Positions 52,529-60,286 of a DNA stretch of 64,000 nucleotides are shown here, piece after piece. Every line of letters starts with the position of its first letter. Position 1 is the stretch's first letter. Source of the stretch: Nesterenkonia sandarakina (GTDB lineage: Bacteria > Actinomycetota > Actinomycetes > Actinomycetales > Micrococcaceae); assembly GCF_013410215.1 (NCBI RefSeq), contig NZ_JACCFQ010000001.1, positions 1,550,001 through 1,614,000 of the forward strand, given 5' to 3'. Both the position numbers and the translations under genes were made by a program. The notes beneath the pieces are model-generated. The model saw nothing but the letters and a program-made list of their open reading frames with translations, was not told the DNA's origin and searched no databases.

Positions 52529-53422
52529 ATGACCAGGCTCGATCGTAGTACTCCGTCCGCTCGCGGAGGCGGCACCGGTGAGTCACACCGTGGCTGGCAG
52601 CGCGGAGCGGTCGCCCAGGAAGCCACCCGGCCGCGTGCCGGGTGGCTTGTGGCGCTGGCCCTGCTGGTGCTGGTGCTGCTCGGAGTTCTCATCTTCGTGA
52701 CCGCCTGGGTGGTGGGAGGCAGGGCGCTTCCGCAGATCAATTCGGTGCAGTCTCTGCTGCCGCAAGGTTCACAGTCCAGCCAGCATGAGGCCGAGGGTCT
52801 CGCCCACGACGGCGTCGTGGAAGCGCCCGTCACCAGCACAGACCTGAACCTGATCCCGGTGGACGCCGCCGATGTGACGCTGCCCGGGGCGCCGGAGAGC
52901 ACGCAGATCCAGCAGATCCCGCTGGAGAACCTCAACGAGCTCAAGAGCCTGGGCTGGTCCGTGCCGCATCTCTCCGGCTTCGGCCTGGCCACCGAGTACG
53001 CCGAGACCGGAGTGGTCGATGGCATACGCACCGTGCAGGTGCGGCTGACCGACGGCGAGCACCGCCTGGACATCTCCGAGACCCGCCCGGAAGATGCCGA
53101 GTTGGAGCTTGCGTCGCTGGAGTCCAAGCTCGGCGAGGTCGTGGACACCTCCGCCGCCGCCCGGGAGACCCTCACCCTGCGCACCGGCGATGACTGCGAG
53201 CTCTACGTGTCTGAGGACTCCGAGGAGTGGACCGCGGCGATGGAGAGCGCTCGGGTGCAGTACGTGGTCACCTCCGATCTGCCCACAGAGACTGCGGAGC
53301 AGATCTCGAACTGGGTGATGGCCACCGACCGCTCCCGCGTGCAGGTGCTGCCGATCGTTCCCTCCGGCTCCGAGCGGCTTGAACGCGGCTTCGAAGAGCT
53401 GCTGGACTGGCTCACCGACTGA
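52529..53422 (+). CDS. Unknown single-pass membrane protein beside tatB
   Basis: I do not recognise this protein. It has a charged N-terminus, one transmembrane helix (WLVALALLVLVLLGVLIFVTAWVVGG, about residues 35-60), and a 230-residue outside domain with a Ser/Gln-rich linker and a globular part (LKSLGWSVPHLSGFGLATEYAETG ... VQVRLTDGEHRLDISETRPED). The topology resembles membrane-bound anti-sigma factors, but there is no HCC zinc motif and no sigma factor next to it. The start is uncertain (ATG 52529 chosen; GTG 52469 and ATG 52517 possible). The 155 bases upstream are AT-rich and probably hold divergent promoters. Confidence 0.7.
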   Translation: MTRLDRSTPSARGGGTGESHRGWQRGAVAQEATRPRAGWLVALALLVLVLLGVLIFVTAWVVGGRALPQINSVQSLLPQGSQSSQHEAEGLAHDGVVEAPVTSTDLNLIPVDAADVTLPGAPESTQIQQIPLENLNELKSLGWSVPHLSGFGLATEYAETGVVDGIRTVQVRLTDGEHRLDISETRPEDAELELASLESKLGEVVDTSAAARETLTLRTGDDCELYVSEDSEEWTAAMESARVQYVVTSDLPTETAEQISNWVMATDRSRVQVLPIVPSGSERLERGFEELLDWLTD

Positions 53423-53436
53423 GCCGACGCTGAGGG

Positions 53437-53442
53437 TAGGGT
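53437..53442 (+). promoter_or_regulatory. Candidate -10 element (TAGGGT), leaderless tatB
   Basis: TAGGGT ends seven bases before the tatB GTG, with no Shine-Dalgarno sequence. Confidence 0.42.
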
Positions 53443-53448
53443 TGAGCT

Positions 53449-54012
53449 GTGCCTGGTATCAATGCCTACGAGTTCGTGATCCTGATCGTGCTCGCGCTCG
53501 TCATCCTCGGACCCGAGAGGCTTCCGCAGTATGCCCGGAATCTGGCCCGCTGGGCCCGCCAGGCGCGGGACCTCGCCGAGGACGCCAAGGGCCGTTTCAA
53601 GGATGAGACCGGCACCGACTTCGACGACGTGGACTGGAAGCGCTACGACCCCCGGCAGTACGATCCGCGGCGGATCATCCGTGACGCCCTGAGCAACGAA
53701 TACGGAGACGACTTCCGGGAGACCCGTTCTGCGGTGACCGGGACGCTGGACTCGGCTCGCGCGGCGACGGACCCGCGCGAACTCTTCCGCAGCAAGAACG
53801 GCTCCACACCCGGTGCCCGCAGCGGCGCCGCCTCCAGCGGGGGCGTCTCGCCCGCCGCAGCGGCCGCCAGCGGCGCCATCGCGGCCGGGATGGCCGGAGC
53901 TGGCGCGCCGCGGGACCCCGCCGCGCCAGCCGCACCGGAGGTCGCCGCGAACGAGGATCATGCGGAGGCGCCCACCGCAGTCAAGGCCCCCTTCGACAGC
54001 GAGGCCACCTAG
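53449..54012 (+). CDS. tatB: Sec-independent protein translocase TatB
   Basis: TatB forms the twin-arginine receptor with TatC. The 187-residue protein has the N-terminal membrane helix ending in the conserved Gly-Pro hinge (YEFVILIVLALVILGPERLPQYARNLARWARQARDLAED). An amphipathic helix and a long, variable Ala/Pro-rich cytoplasmic tail follow. The Glu/Pro pattern near the hinge and the length favour TatB over TatA. Start is GTG. No tatA or tatC is in the window. Confidence 0.9.
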   Translation: MPGINAYEFVILIVLALVILGPERLPQYARNLARWARQARDLAEDAKGRFKDETGTDFDDVDWKRYDPRQYDPRRIIRDALSNEYGDDFRETRSAVTGTLDSARAATDPRELFRSKNGSTPGARSGAASSGGVSPAAAAASGAIAAGMAGAGAPRDPAAPAAPEVAANEDHAEAPTAVKAPFDSEAT

Positions 54013-54032
54013 GCGCCCACCCCTCACCCCAC

Positions 54033-54107
54033 GCGTTTTACCCCGCGATGCGTGGAATACCTCCCCGACGGTCACCCGGGTACATCACATACGCGCAGGT
54101 AAAACGC
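54033..54107. repeat. 75-bp palindromic intergenic repeat, copy 3
   Basis: Bounded by GCGTTTTACC and GGTAAAACGC with ACGGT at the exact centre, aligning without gaps to copies 1 and 2. It lies between the convergent tatB and mrp genes. Internal pairing is weaker than in copy 2. Confidence 0.85.
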
Positions 54108-54138
54108 TGGGGCAGGGGAGCAGGGGTGGAGACTGGGA

Positions 54139-55269
54139 TCAGGCGGGGCTGATCGGGAGCTTGCGCCCGCTGAAGCCGCGCGGCTGCACGGCCAGCCGGG
54201 CGGCGATCTCGCGCAGCGCGGATCCGGCCGGGGAGTCAGGGGCTGAGAGCACCACCGGCTCGCCGTCGTCGCCGGCCTCGCGCAGGTTCATGTCCAGCGG
54301 CACCGAGCCCAGCAGCGGCACCTCGGCCTGAAGGGACTCGCTGAGCCGGTCGGCCACCAGCTGGCCTCCGCCGGAGCCGAAGAGCTCGAAGCTGGAGCCA
54401 TCGGGCAATGTCATCGGTCCCATGTTCTCGATCACCCCGGCCACGCGCTGCTTGGTCTGCGAGCTCAGCGCGCCGGCCCGCTCGGCCACGTTCGACGCGG
54501 CGGCCTGCGGGGTGGTGACCACCAGCAGCTCGGAGCCGGGCAGCAGCTGGGCCACTGAGATGGCGATGTCCCCGGTGCCCGGGGGCAGGTCCAGCAGCAG
54601 CACGTCCAGATCGCCGAAGTGCACGTCGGTGAGGAACTGCTCCACCGCCCGGTGCAGCATCGGACCGCGCCAGGCCACGGCCTGGTTGCCCTCGACGAAC
54701 ATTCCGATCGAGATGGTCTTCACCCCGTAGGCCACCGGCGGCAGGATCATCTCATCGAGCCGGGTGGGCTTATCGGTGATCCCCATCAGATCCGGGACGC
54801 TGAACCCATGGATGTCCGCGTCCACGATCCCGACCTTCAGCCCCTGCGCGGCCATCGCGCAGGCCAGGTTCACCGTGACCGAGGACTTGCCCACCCCGCC
54901 CTTGCCGGAGGCGACGGCGTAGACCCGGGTCAGGTTCTCCGGCTGCGCGAAGTGATTGACCTTCCCGGTCTCCCCGCCCCGGAGGTGGTCCTTCAGCTCG
55001 GCCCGCTCCTGGGGAGTCATCACGCCCAGCTGCACCGAAGCGGTGGTGACTCCCTCAGCGCGCACCGCGGCCGCGGTGACGTCTTCGACGATCCGGCTGC
55101 GCATCGGGCAGGCCTCGATGGTCAGCTTGACCCCCACCTGCGCGGCACCGGATTCGTCCACACTGATCTCACCGACCATGCCCAGCTGGGTGATCGGCAG
55201 GCGCAGCTCCGGATCGATGACCTCGTTCAGGCGCTGGCGGATGCGTTCGGTGATGGAAGGATCAGACAC
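54139..55269 (-). CDS. mrp: Mrp/ApbC-family iron-sulfur carrier ATPase
   Basis: Mrp/ApbC proteins are P-loop ATPases that carry and deliver Fe-S clusters. The 376-residue protein has an N-terminal DUF59/MIP18 domain (ERIRQRLNEVIDPELRLPITQLGMVGEISV) and the deviant Walker A VASGKGGVGKSSVTVNLACAMAAQGLKVGIVDADIHGFSVP. The later conserved stretches DVLLLDLPPGTGDIAISVAQLLPGSELLVVTTPQAAASNVAERAG and GVIENMG follow. The C-terminal CxxC cluster site of many family members is not visible; only SSFELFGSGGG stands in that region. Start is GTG. Confidence 0.93.
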   Translation of the reverse strand: MSDPSITERIRQRLNEVIDPELRLPITQLGMVGEISVDESGAAQVGVKLTIEACPMRSRIVEDVTAAAVRAEGVTTASVQLGVMTPQERAELKDHLRGGETGKVNHFAQPENLTRVYAVASGKGGVGKSSVTVNLACAMAAQGLKVGIVDADIHGFSVPDLMGITDKPTRLDEMILPPVAYGVKTISIGMFVEGNQAVAWRGPMLHRAVEQFLTDVHFGDLDVLLLDLPPGTGDIAISVAQLLPGSELLVVTTPQAAASNVAERAGALSSQTKQRVAGVIENMGPMTLPDGSSFELFGSGGGQLVADRLSESLQAEVPLLGSVPLDMNLREAGDDGEPVVLSAPDSPAGSALREIAARLAVQPRGFSGRKLPISPA

Positions 55270-55275
55270 CGCCCC

Positions 55276-55281
55276 AGTCTA
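55276..55281 (-). promoter_or_regulatory. Candidate -10 element (TAGACT), leaderless mrp
   Basis: On the minus strand TAGACT ends seven bases before the mrp GTG. No Shine-Dalgarno sequence. Confidence 0.42.
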
Positions 55282-55356
55282 CGAGCCAGCACGCTCTGTG
55301 ACCTCGCCGGTCTCTTCAGGGCTCCGCCACAGGCATGCACCTGAGATGATGTGGAC

Positions 55357-56355
55357 ATGTCGATCAACGCTGGGACCAATGCAGGCGCAAAGAACACCTC
55401 GGGGCTGCCGCGCGGTGAGCTGCTCGGCCGGTACCGCTCCTATGAAGACGCCCAGAAGCTGGTGGATCACCTCACCGCGGCGGAGGACTTCGACGTCAAG
55501 GCGCTGAGCATCGTGGGCAACGACCTGCGCTCGGTGGAGCATATCCGCACCCGTCTGACCTACCCACGGGTGGCGCTCGGGGGTGCCGCGCAGGGCGCCA
55601 TGTTCGGCGCCTTCATCGGGCTGATCCTCTACCTGTTCAGCCCCGAGGCCGCGATCTACAACCTGTTGTTCTCGGTGGTGCTGGGCATGGCGATCTGGAT
55701 GATCATCGGGGTCTTAGGCTTCGCCATGCGCAAGGGGAAGCGGGAGTACGCCTCCTCCTCCCAGCTGGTGGCGACCACCTTCGACGTGGTCTGCGAGTTC
55801 TCGGCGGCGCACCGCGCCCGGCAGCTGGTGCCCGGCGCCGGTGTGATGAGCCTGAACGCCTATAACGATCCGACCACCCAGGCGTCGGCACGGCTCACGC
55901 CCGCCGCACCGGCCCGCACCGGTTCAACCCCCGCCAGTTCCGGCAGCGCCGCCTCAGCTGCCACGCAGCCGGTCGCCGCGCCGCCGCAGACCGGGTCGGG
56001 AGAGCAGCATCAGGGCAGCCAGACAGACGGAGGCCCAGCGCTCGTCCAGCCACCCGCAGCCGCACACACGCCGGGACAGGACGCTCAGGGGCCCGACGCC
56101 GAGGGCCAGGATGCCCAGGGGCAGGACGCACCTGAGAAGGAGACGACGACGGCGCCCGGCTCGGCTCCCGGCCAGCCCACGGCCGGGTACAACGACCTTC
56201 CTGACGGGCGCCCACGCTACGGGGTGCGCGTCCCCGCCGCAGAGACCCCCGCTGAGGGCGGCGCCCCCGAGGCCGCTGACGGAGGGCCGGAGCAGGACGC
56301 GGAGCGTCGCCCTGTCGATGATTCCAAGGACGCTGAGGACTCTTCGCACCGCTGA
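55357..56355 (+). CDS. General stress protein (GSP17M-like) membrane protein
   Basis: The N-terminal 130 residues form a GSP17M-type domain: LLGRYRSYEDAQKLVDHLTAAEDFDVKALSIVGNDLRSVEHIRTRLTYPRVALGGAAQGAMFGAFIGLILYLF, with two membrane segments. The remaining 170 residues are a Pro/Ala/Gln/Asp-rich tail, including a GQDAQGPDAEGQDAQGQDA repeat, and look disordered. Function is unknown; homologues sit near mrp in many actinobacteria. I prefer ATG 55357 to the GTG at 55351; GATGAT ends seven bases upstream of it. Confidence 0.82.
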   Translation: MSINAGTNAGAKNTSGLPRGELLGRYRSYEDAQKLVDHLTAAEDFDVKALSIVGNDLRSVEHIRTRLTYPRVALGGAAQGAMFGAFIGLILYLFSPEAAIYNLLFSVVLGMAIWMIIGVLGFAMRKGKREYASSSQLVATTFDVVCEFSAAHRARQLVPGAGVMSLNAYNDPTTQASARLTPAAPARTGSTPASSGSAASAATQPVAAPPQTGSGEQHQGSQTDGGPALVQPPAAAHTPGQDAQGPDAEGQDAQGQDAPEKETTTAPGSAPGQPTAGYNDLPDGRPRYGVRVPAAETPAEGGAPEAADGGPEQDAERRPVDDSKDAEDSSHR

Positions 56356-56395
56356 GGGCGGCGGCCAGAACCGGAGGGAACGTGTCTGCAGACAC

Positions 56396-56449
56396 GAAGA
56401 CGCCCCGCTCCTCCGATGCTCCGTGGAGCCCGGGCGAGCGGGGCGCTTC
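56396..56449. terminator. Hairpin terminator
   Basis: CGCCCCGCTC (56401-56410) pairs perfectly with GAGCGGGGCG (56436-56445). GAAG/CTTC extends the stem past one bulged A. An inner CTCC/GGAG pairing lies in the loop. It sits 40 bases after the stress-protein gene and before the end of the convergent GlsB-type gene. Confidence 0.7.
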
Positions 56450-56510
56450 TGTGTATCTGCGCTTCAGTGCGGTCCTGGCTCAGTCATGAGCCGCGCCGCG
56501 CTGAAGTGGT

Positions 56511-56786
56511 TCAGACGGTCTTGCTGCCGCGGCGACCGGTGATGGCCTGCCAGATGAAGGCCACCAGCACGCCGCCACCGATGGCGAAGAGCCAGGTGGC
56601 AAGGTCGAAGAACGAGTCGTTGACGTTGATGCCGAAGACGGCGGAGGCGATGAAGCCGCCGACCAGTGCGCCGAGCACACCGGTGATCAGTGCGGCGATC
56701 CAGCCACCGGCCTGCTTACCGGGCAGGATGAGGCGGGCGATGGCGCCGGCGATGAGGCCCAGAACGAGCCAAGCGATGATTCCCAT
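56511..56786 (-). CDS. GlsB/YeaQ/YmgE-family stress-response membrane protein
   Basis: The 91-residue protein is three membrane helices of the transglycosylase-associated/GlsB family: MGIIAWLVLGLIAGAIARLILPGKQAGGWIAALITGVLGALVGGFIASAVFGI, then TWLFAIGGGVLVAFIWQAI. Such proteins are induced by envelope or general stress; the mechanism is unknown. The ATG at 56786 has a very good AGGAGGA seven bases upstream. Confidence 0.92.
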   Translation of the reverse strand: MGIIAWLVLGLIAGAIARLILPGKQAGGWIAALITGVLGALVGGFIASAVFGINVNDSFFDLATWLFAIGGGVLVAFIWQAITGRRGSKTV

Positions 56787-56947
56787 GAAAATTCCTCCTG
56801 TGATTCTTGAACCTGACAGGTTCGACTTATTCCAGCCTAACCCCTGAAACCCAGCAGTCATGAACGCTTAGTCGCTGACAGAGATCGGCTTGATCACAGT
56901 TCTATCACCGCCGTAGCACACTTCTTCTCGGCTTGAGACCAGGATCT

Positions 56948-58540
56948 TCAGGAATTCCAGATGCCCTGCATCCAAGCTTCAATCTCCTGCGCGGTGCGCG
57001 GAAGCGCTGCCGAGAGGTTCTCGGCGCCGTCCTGGGTGACCAGCACGTCGTCTTCGATTCGCACTCCGATCCCGCGGAACTCCGCAGGCACCGCGAGGTC
57101 TTCGTCCTTGAAGTAGAGACCGGGTTCGATGGTGAACACCATCCCGGGCTCCAGCACTCCGTCGAGGTAGAGCTCCCGCTTGGCCTGGGCACAGTCATGG
57201 ACATCCAGTCCCAGGTGGTGACTGGTTCCATGCGGCATCCAGCGGCGGTGGTGCTGGCCGGTCTCGTCCAGGGCCTCCTCAAGGCTGACCGGCAGCAGTC
57301 CCCAGTCATCGAGGTGCTCGGCGAGGACCTTCACCGCAGCCGCGTGGATCTCGCGGAACCTGATCCCGGGGCGGACCACGGCGAAGGCGGCATCCGCCGC
57401 GGCGAGCACCGCGTCGTAGATCTTCTGCTGGACCGGGGAGAACTCCCCGCTGACCGGAAGCGTGCGGGTGATGTCTGCGGTGTAGAGCGAGTCCGCCTCC
57501 ACTCCGGCGTCGAGCAGGAGCAGGTCCCCGCGTCGCACCGCGCCGTGATTGCGGATCCAGTGCAGCACCGTGGCGTTGTTGCCCGCAGCCGCGATGGTGT
57601 CATAGCCGAGGTCGTTGCCCTCCAGGCGGGCCCGGGCGAAGAACGTGCCCTCCACGATTCGCTCGCCGCGGGCGTGACCGGCTGCGCGCGGCAGAGCGGC
57701 GACGACGTCGTGGAACCCGGCGATCGTGGCGTCCACGGAGAGGCGCATCTGTGAGATCTCCCAGTCGTCCTTGATGAGTCGCAGCTCGGAGAGCGCCTCG
57801 GCGAGCTCGCCGTCGAAGGCGTCGGAGGTCTCCAGGTCCACCGTGGTGTTGATCCGCGAGGTGTCCACCAGGGCGTCCACGTCCAGGTCCACCTCCCGCA
57901 GCAGCCGGATCCGGGTGCCGCCGAACTCCACCGGCCCGGCGTTCTTGGTCACCGCCACCTCCAGGGCCCCGGCATCTGCGGTGCGCAGCCCGAGTCGCTG
58001 CGAGAACTCATCAAGACCCGGACGGGGGCCGATCCAGAACTCGCCGTGGCGGGCATCGGCGTAGAACTCCTGGGTGTCGCGTCCCGCCATCGGCTTGAAG
58101 TACAGCGTGACCTCATGTCCGGAACCGTGATCCCCGGTCCCTTCATCCACGGGTTCGAAGACCAGCACCGCGCCGGGCTCATGGTCCACCCCGAGCCCGG
58201 AGAGGTGGGCGAAGGCGGAATGCGGCCGGAACCGGTAATCGGTGTCATTCGAGCGCACCTTGTGCGGGCCGGCGGGGATCACCAGACGCTCTGCGGGGAA
58301 CCGTGCTGAGACCGCGCCGCGCCGGGCGGCAGCATACTCGGCCACCTCGTCACGTTCATGCTGCACCGTCTCCGCTGGAGCCCAGCTGGAGGCCATGAAC
58401 TCCTGGAACGCCTCCGAGGTGGGCCGCTGGGAACGGTTGTTCACCCGGTCCCCGAGATCCTGCCCCTGCTCGGGGGTGAAGCCCGCCGCGGAGGCGGGGG
58501 AGACGACGTCGAACTCTTCCTGCTTCTCTGAACTGGTCAT
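56948..58540 (-). CDS. pepP: Aminopeptidase P family metallopeptidase (Xaa-Pro aminopeptidase)
   Basis: The enzyme removes an N-terminal residue next to proline. The 530-residue protein has the N-terminal AMP_N domain (RRGAVSARFPAERLVIPAG) and the pita-bread catalytic domain. All five metal ligands are visible: two Asp in LLLDAGVEADSLYTADITRTL, His in MPHGTSHHLGLDVHD, Glu in MVFTIEPGLYF and Glu in GVRIEDDVLVT. Start is ATG 58540, with TAGACT ending eight bases upstream. Confidence 0.94.
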   Translation of the reverse strand: MTSSEKQEEFDVVSPASAAGFTPEQGQDLGDRVNNRSQRPTSEAFQEFMASSWAPAETVQHERDEVAEYAAARRGAVSARFPAERLVIPAGPHKVRSNDTDYRFRPHSAFAHLSGLGVDHEPGAVLVFEPVDEGTGDHGSGHEVTLYFKPMAGRDTQEFYADARHGEFWIGPRPGLDEFSQRLGLRTADAGALEVAVTKNAGPVEFGGTRIRLLREVDLDVDALVDTSRINTTVDLETSDAFDGELAEALSELRLIKDDWEISQMRLSVDATIAGFHDVVAALPRAAGHARGERIVEGTFFARARLEGNDLGYDTIAAAGNNATVLHWIRNHGAVRRGDLLLLDAGVEADSLYTADITRTLPVSGEFSPVQQKIYDAVLAAADAAFAVVRPGIRFREIHAAAVKVLAEHLDDWGLLPVSLEEALDETGQHHRRWMPHGTSHHLGLDVHDCAQAKRELYLDGVLEPGMVFTIEPGLYFKDEDLAVPAEFRGIGVRIEDDVLVTQDGAENLSAALPRTAQEIEAWMQGIWNS

Positions 58541-58547
58541 GGGATCC

Positions 58548-58553
58548 AGTCTA
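58548..58553 (-). promoter_or_regulatory. Candidate -10 element (TAGACT), leaderless pepP
   Basis: On the minus strand TAGACT ends eight bases before the ATG at 58540. No Shine-Dalgarno sequence. Confidence 0.4.
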
Positions 58554-58611
58554 GGCGGGGGCTCGACGTCGGAGCTGGGTCACGGCACCCGGGCCGGCCG
58601 GGGCTGGCCGG

Positions 58612-58617
58612 TAGGCT
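58612..58617 (+). promoter_or_regulatory. Candidate -10 element (TAGGCT), leaderless PHP gene
   Basis: TAGGCT ends eight bases before the ATG at 58625. GAGGAG lies between but only one to two bases from the ATG. Confidence 0.35.
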
Positions 58618-58624
58618 GAGGAGC

Positions 58625-59473
58625 ATGAGCGTGGACCTGCACACCCATTCATATGTCTCCGACGGCACCGAATCTCCGGCGGCGCTGGTCGCCGCCGCGG
58701 CGGCCGCGGGACTGCAGGGACTGGCGCTCACCGATCACGACACCACCTCGGGCTGGGACGAGGCGATCGACGCCGCGAACCAGCACCGAATCGCCCTGCT
58801 GCCCGGGATGGAGATCACCACGCTGACCGAGAACGGGATCAGCGTCCACCTGCTCAGCTACCTCCACGACCCGCAGCACCCCGGCCTCTCCGAGGCCGTG
58901 GCTGCGGCCCGGGACGGTCGGCTGCACCGGGCGCGCCGGATCGCTGATCGGCTCTCCGTGGACTTCCCGCTGACCTGGGAGACCGTGGAGCAGCATGTCA
59001 GCGCCGGGGCCACCGTCGGGCGGCCGCACCTTGCCGACGCCCTGGTCGGCATCGGCGCGGTGGCAGACCGGCAGGAGGCCTTCGACCACCTGCTGCACGC
59101 CGCCTCTCCCTACTACGTGGGCCAGGACAACATGCACCCGGTCACGGCGATCCGGCTGGTGCGCGAAGCCGGGGGAGTCCCGGTCCTGGCCCACGGCATG
59201 GCCTCAGCGCGGGGCCGCACGGTCAGCGGCGAGCAGCTGGAGGAGATGGTCGCGGCCGGTCTGGCCGGCGTGGAGGTCTACCACCGGGACAATCCCGAAT
59301 CGGGCCGGGAGGTGCTCCGCGGGCTCGCGTCCCGCCACGACCTGCTGATCACCGGATCCTCGGACTATCACGGCACCGGGAAGGACAACCGGCTCGGGGA
59401 GAACACCACCGACTGGGAGACCGTGGAGGCGCTGTGCGCCCTGGCCACCGGCACCGCGCCGATCCGGCCCTGA
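58625..59473 (+). CDS. PHP-domain phosphoesterase (YciV/TrpH-like)
   Basis: The 282-residue protein has the PHP metal-site motifs: H6/H8 in VDLHTHSYVSDG, DHD in LALTDHDTTSGWDEA, the glutamate in LLPGMEI, then HRARRIADRLSVDFPLTWE, VLAHGMAS and SDYHG. Homologues include the Escherichia coli YciV/RNase AM, which trims RNA 5' ends and hydrolyses 3',5'-bisphosphate nucleotides. That activity here is inferred from family only. Confidence 0.9.
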   Translation: MSVDLHTHSYVSDGTESPAALVAAAAAAGLQGLALTDHDTTSGWDEAIDAANQHRIALLPGMEITTLTENGISVHLLSYLHDPQHPGLSEAVAAARDGRLHRARRIADRLSVDFPLTWETVEQHVSAGATVGRPHLADALVGIGAVADRQEAFDHLLHAASPYYVGQDNMHPVTAIRLVREAGGVPVLAHGMASARGRTVSGEQLEEMVAAGLAGVEVYHRDNPESGREVLRGLASRHDLLITGSSDYHGTGKDNRLGENTTDWETVEALCALATGTAPIRP

Positions 59474-59516
59474 GTCCCAGAACCCACGACGGAGGCGGTC
59501 CCGGCGCGGCCCGCCA

Positions 59517-59522
59517 TAGACT
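59517..59522 (+). promoter_or_regulatory. Candidate -10 element (TAGACT), leaderless TetR gene
   Basis: TAGACT ends seven bases before the ATG at 59529. No Shine-Dalgarno sequence. Confidence 0.42.
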
Positions 59523-59528
59523 GTGCCC

Positions 59529-60179
59529 ATGACTCAGACCATCAGCGACCCGGCAGGAGTCGTGCGGGCCAAGCGGCTGCCCCGGGAGAAGCGGCGCACC
59601 CAGCTGCTGGAGTGCGCGCTGCAGGTCTTTGTGGCCAAGGGGTATCACGGGGCGTCGATGGACGACATCGCCGAGATCGCCCAGGTCTCCAAGCCGGTGC
59701 TCTACCAGCACTTCCCGGGCAAGCACGAGCTCTTCCTCGGGCTGCTCGACACCCACCTCGGTGCCCTGGAGCATGAGCTCACCCAGGCGCTGGCGAGAAG
59801 CGAGGACAACAAGGACCGGGTGCAGGCCACCATGGGCGCCTTCTACGAGTTCATCTCGCGCAAGGACGAGGCCTACCGGCTGGTGTTCACCTCCGGGATG
59901 GACAACGACGACGAGGTCGAAGACCGGCTGGAACGCTTCCACGACGATATGGCCGGCGCGATCGCGGAGGTCATCGCCGATGACACCGGCCAGCCGATGG
60001 CCGAAGCGACGATGCTCGGCCACGGGCTGATCGGCATGGCGCTCTCCGCCGCCCGGCACTGGAGCCGACTCTCCGAACGCCCGGACCGGGAGGTCTCCGC
60101 CCAGCTGACCGCGCGTTTGGCTTGGCGCGGAATCTCGGGCTTCCCGAAGGAGCCTGAAAGCACGCAGAGCGCGCAGTAG
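59529..60179 (+). CDS. TetR-family transcriptional regulator
   Basis: The 216-residue protein has the TetR DNA-binding domain near its start (REKRRTQLLECALQVFVAKGYHGASMDDIAEIAQVSKPVLYQHFPGKHELFLGLLDTHL). A helical ligand/dimer domain follows. Target and ligand are unknown. It lies just upstream of the DUF3107 and helicase genes in the same direction; in many actinobacteria a TetR gene sits beside DUF3107, so local regulation is plausible. A TAGACT starts one base after its stop codon. Confidence 0.92.
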   Translation: MTQTISDPAGVVRAKRLPREKRRTQLLECALQVFVAKGYHGASMDDIAEIAQVSKPVLYQHFPGKHELFLGLLDTHLGALEHELTQALARSEDNKDRVQATMGAFYEFISRKDEAYRLVFTSGMDNDDEVEDRLERFHDDMAGAIAEVIADDTGQPMAEATMLGHGLIGMALSAARHWSRLSERPDREVSAQLTARLAWRGISGFPKEPESTQSAQ

Positions 60180-60180
60180 G

Positions 60181-60186
60181 TAGACT
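60181..60186 (+). promoter_or_regulatory. Candidate -10 element (TAGACT) for DUF3107
   Basis: TAGACT, the same hexamer seen before several leaderless genes, here lies 100 bases upstream of the DUF3107 ATG. It would give a leader of about 94 bases that contains a ribosome-site-blocking hairpin. Confidence 0.42.
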
Positions 60187-60243
60187 TCAGGCAGGTAAAC
60201 CCGCCCGCTTCTCCCGCACGCGCCCGCTCCCGGGCACATGTGG

Positions 60244-60283
60244 AACTCCTCGAAGTGGGCGCAGCCCACAGATTCAAGGAGTT
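60244..60283 (+). promoter_or_regulatory. Hairpin that sequesters the DUF3107 ribosome-binding site
   Basis: AACTCCT (60244-60250) is perfectly complementary to AGGAGTT (60277-60283), which contains the Shine-Dalgarno sequence. Inside, GAA/TTC (60252-60254 with 60273-60275) and GTGGGC/GCCCAC (60255-60260 with 60264-60269, loop GCA) continue the stem. That is 16 pairs in total, with one C-A mismatch and a three-base bulge. Opening it would be needed for translation. Confidence 0.7.
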
Positions 60284-60286
60284 GGC

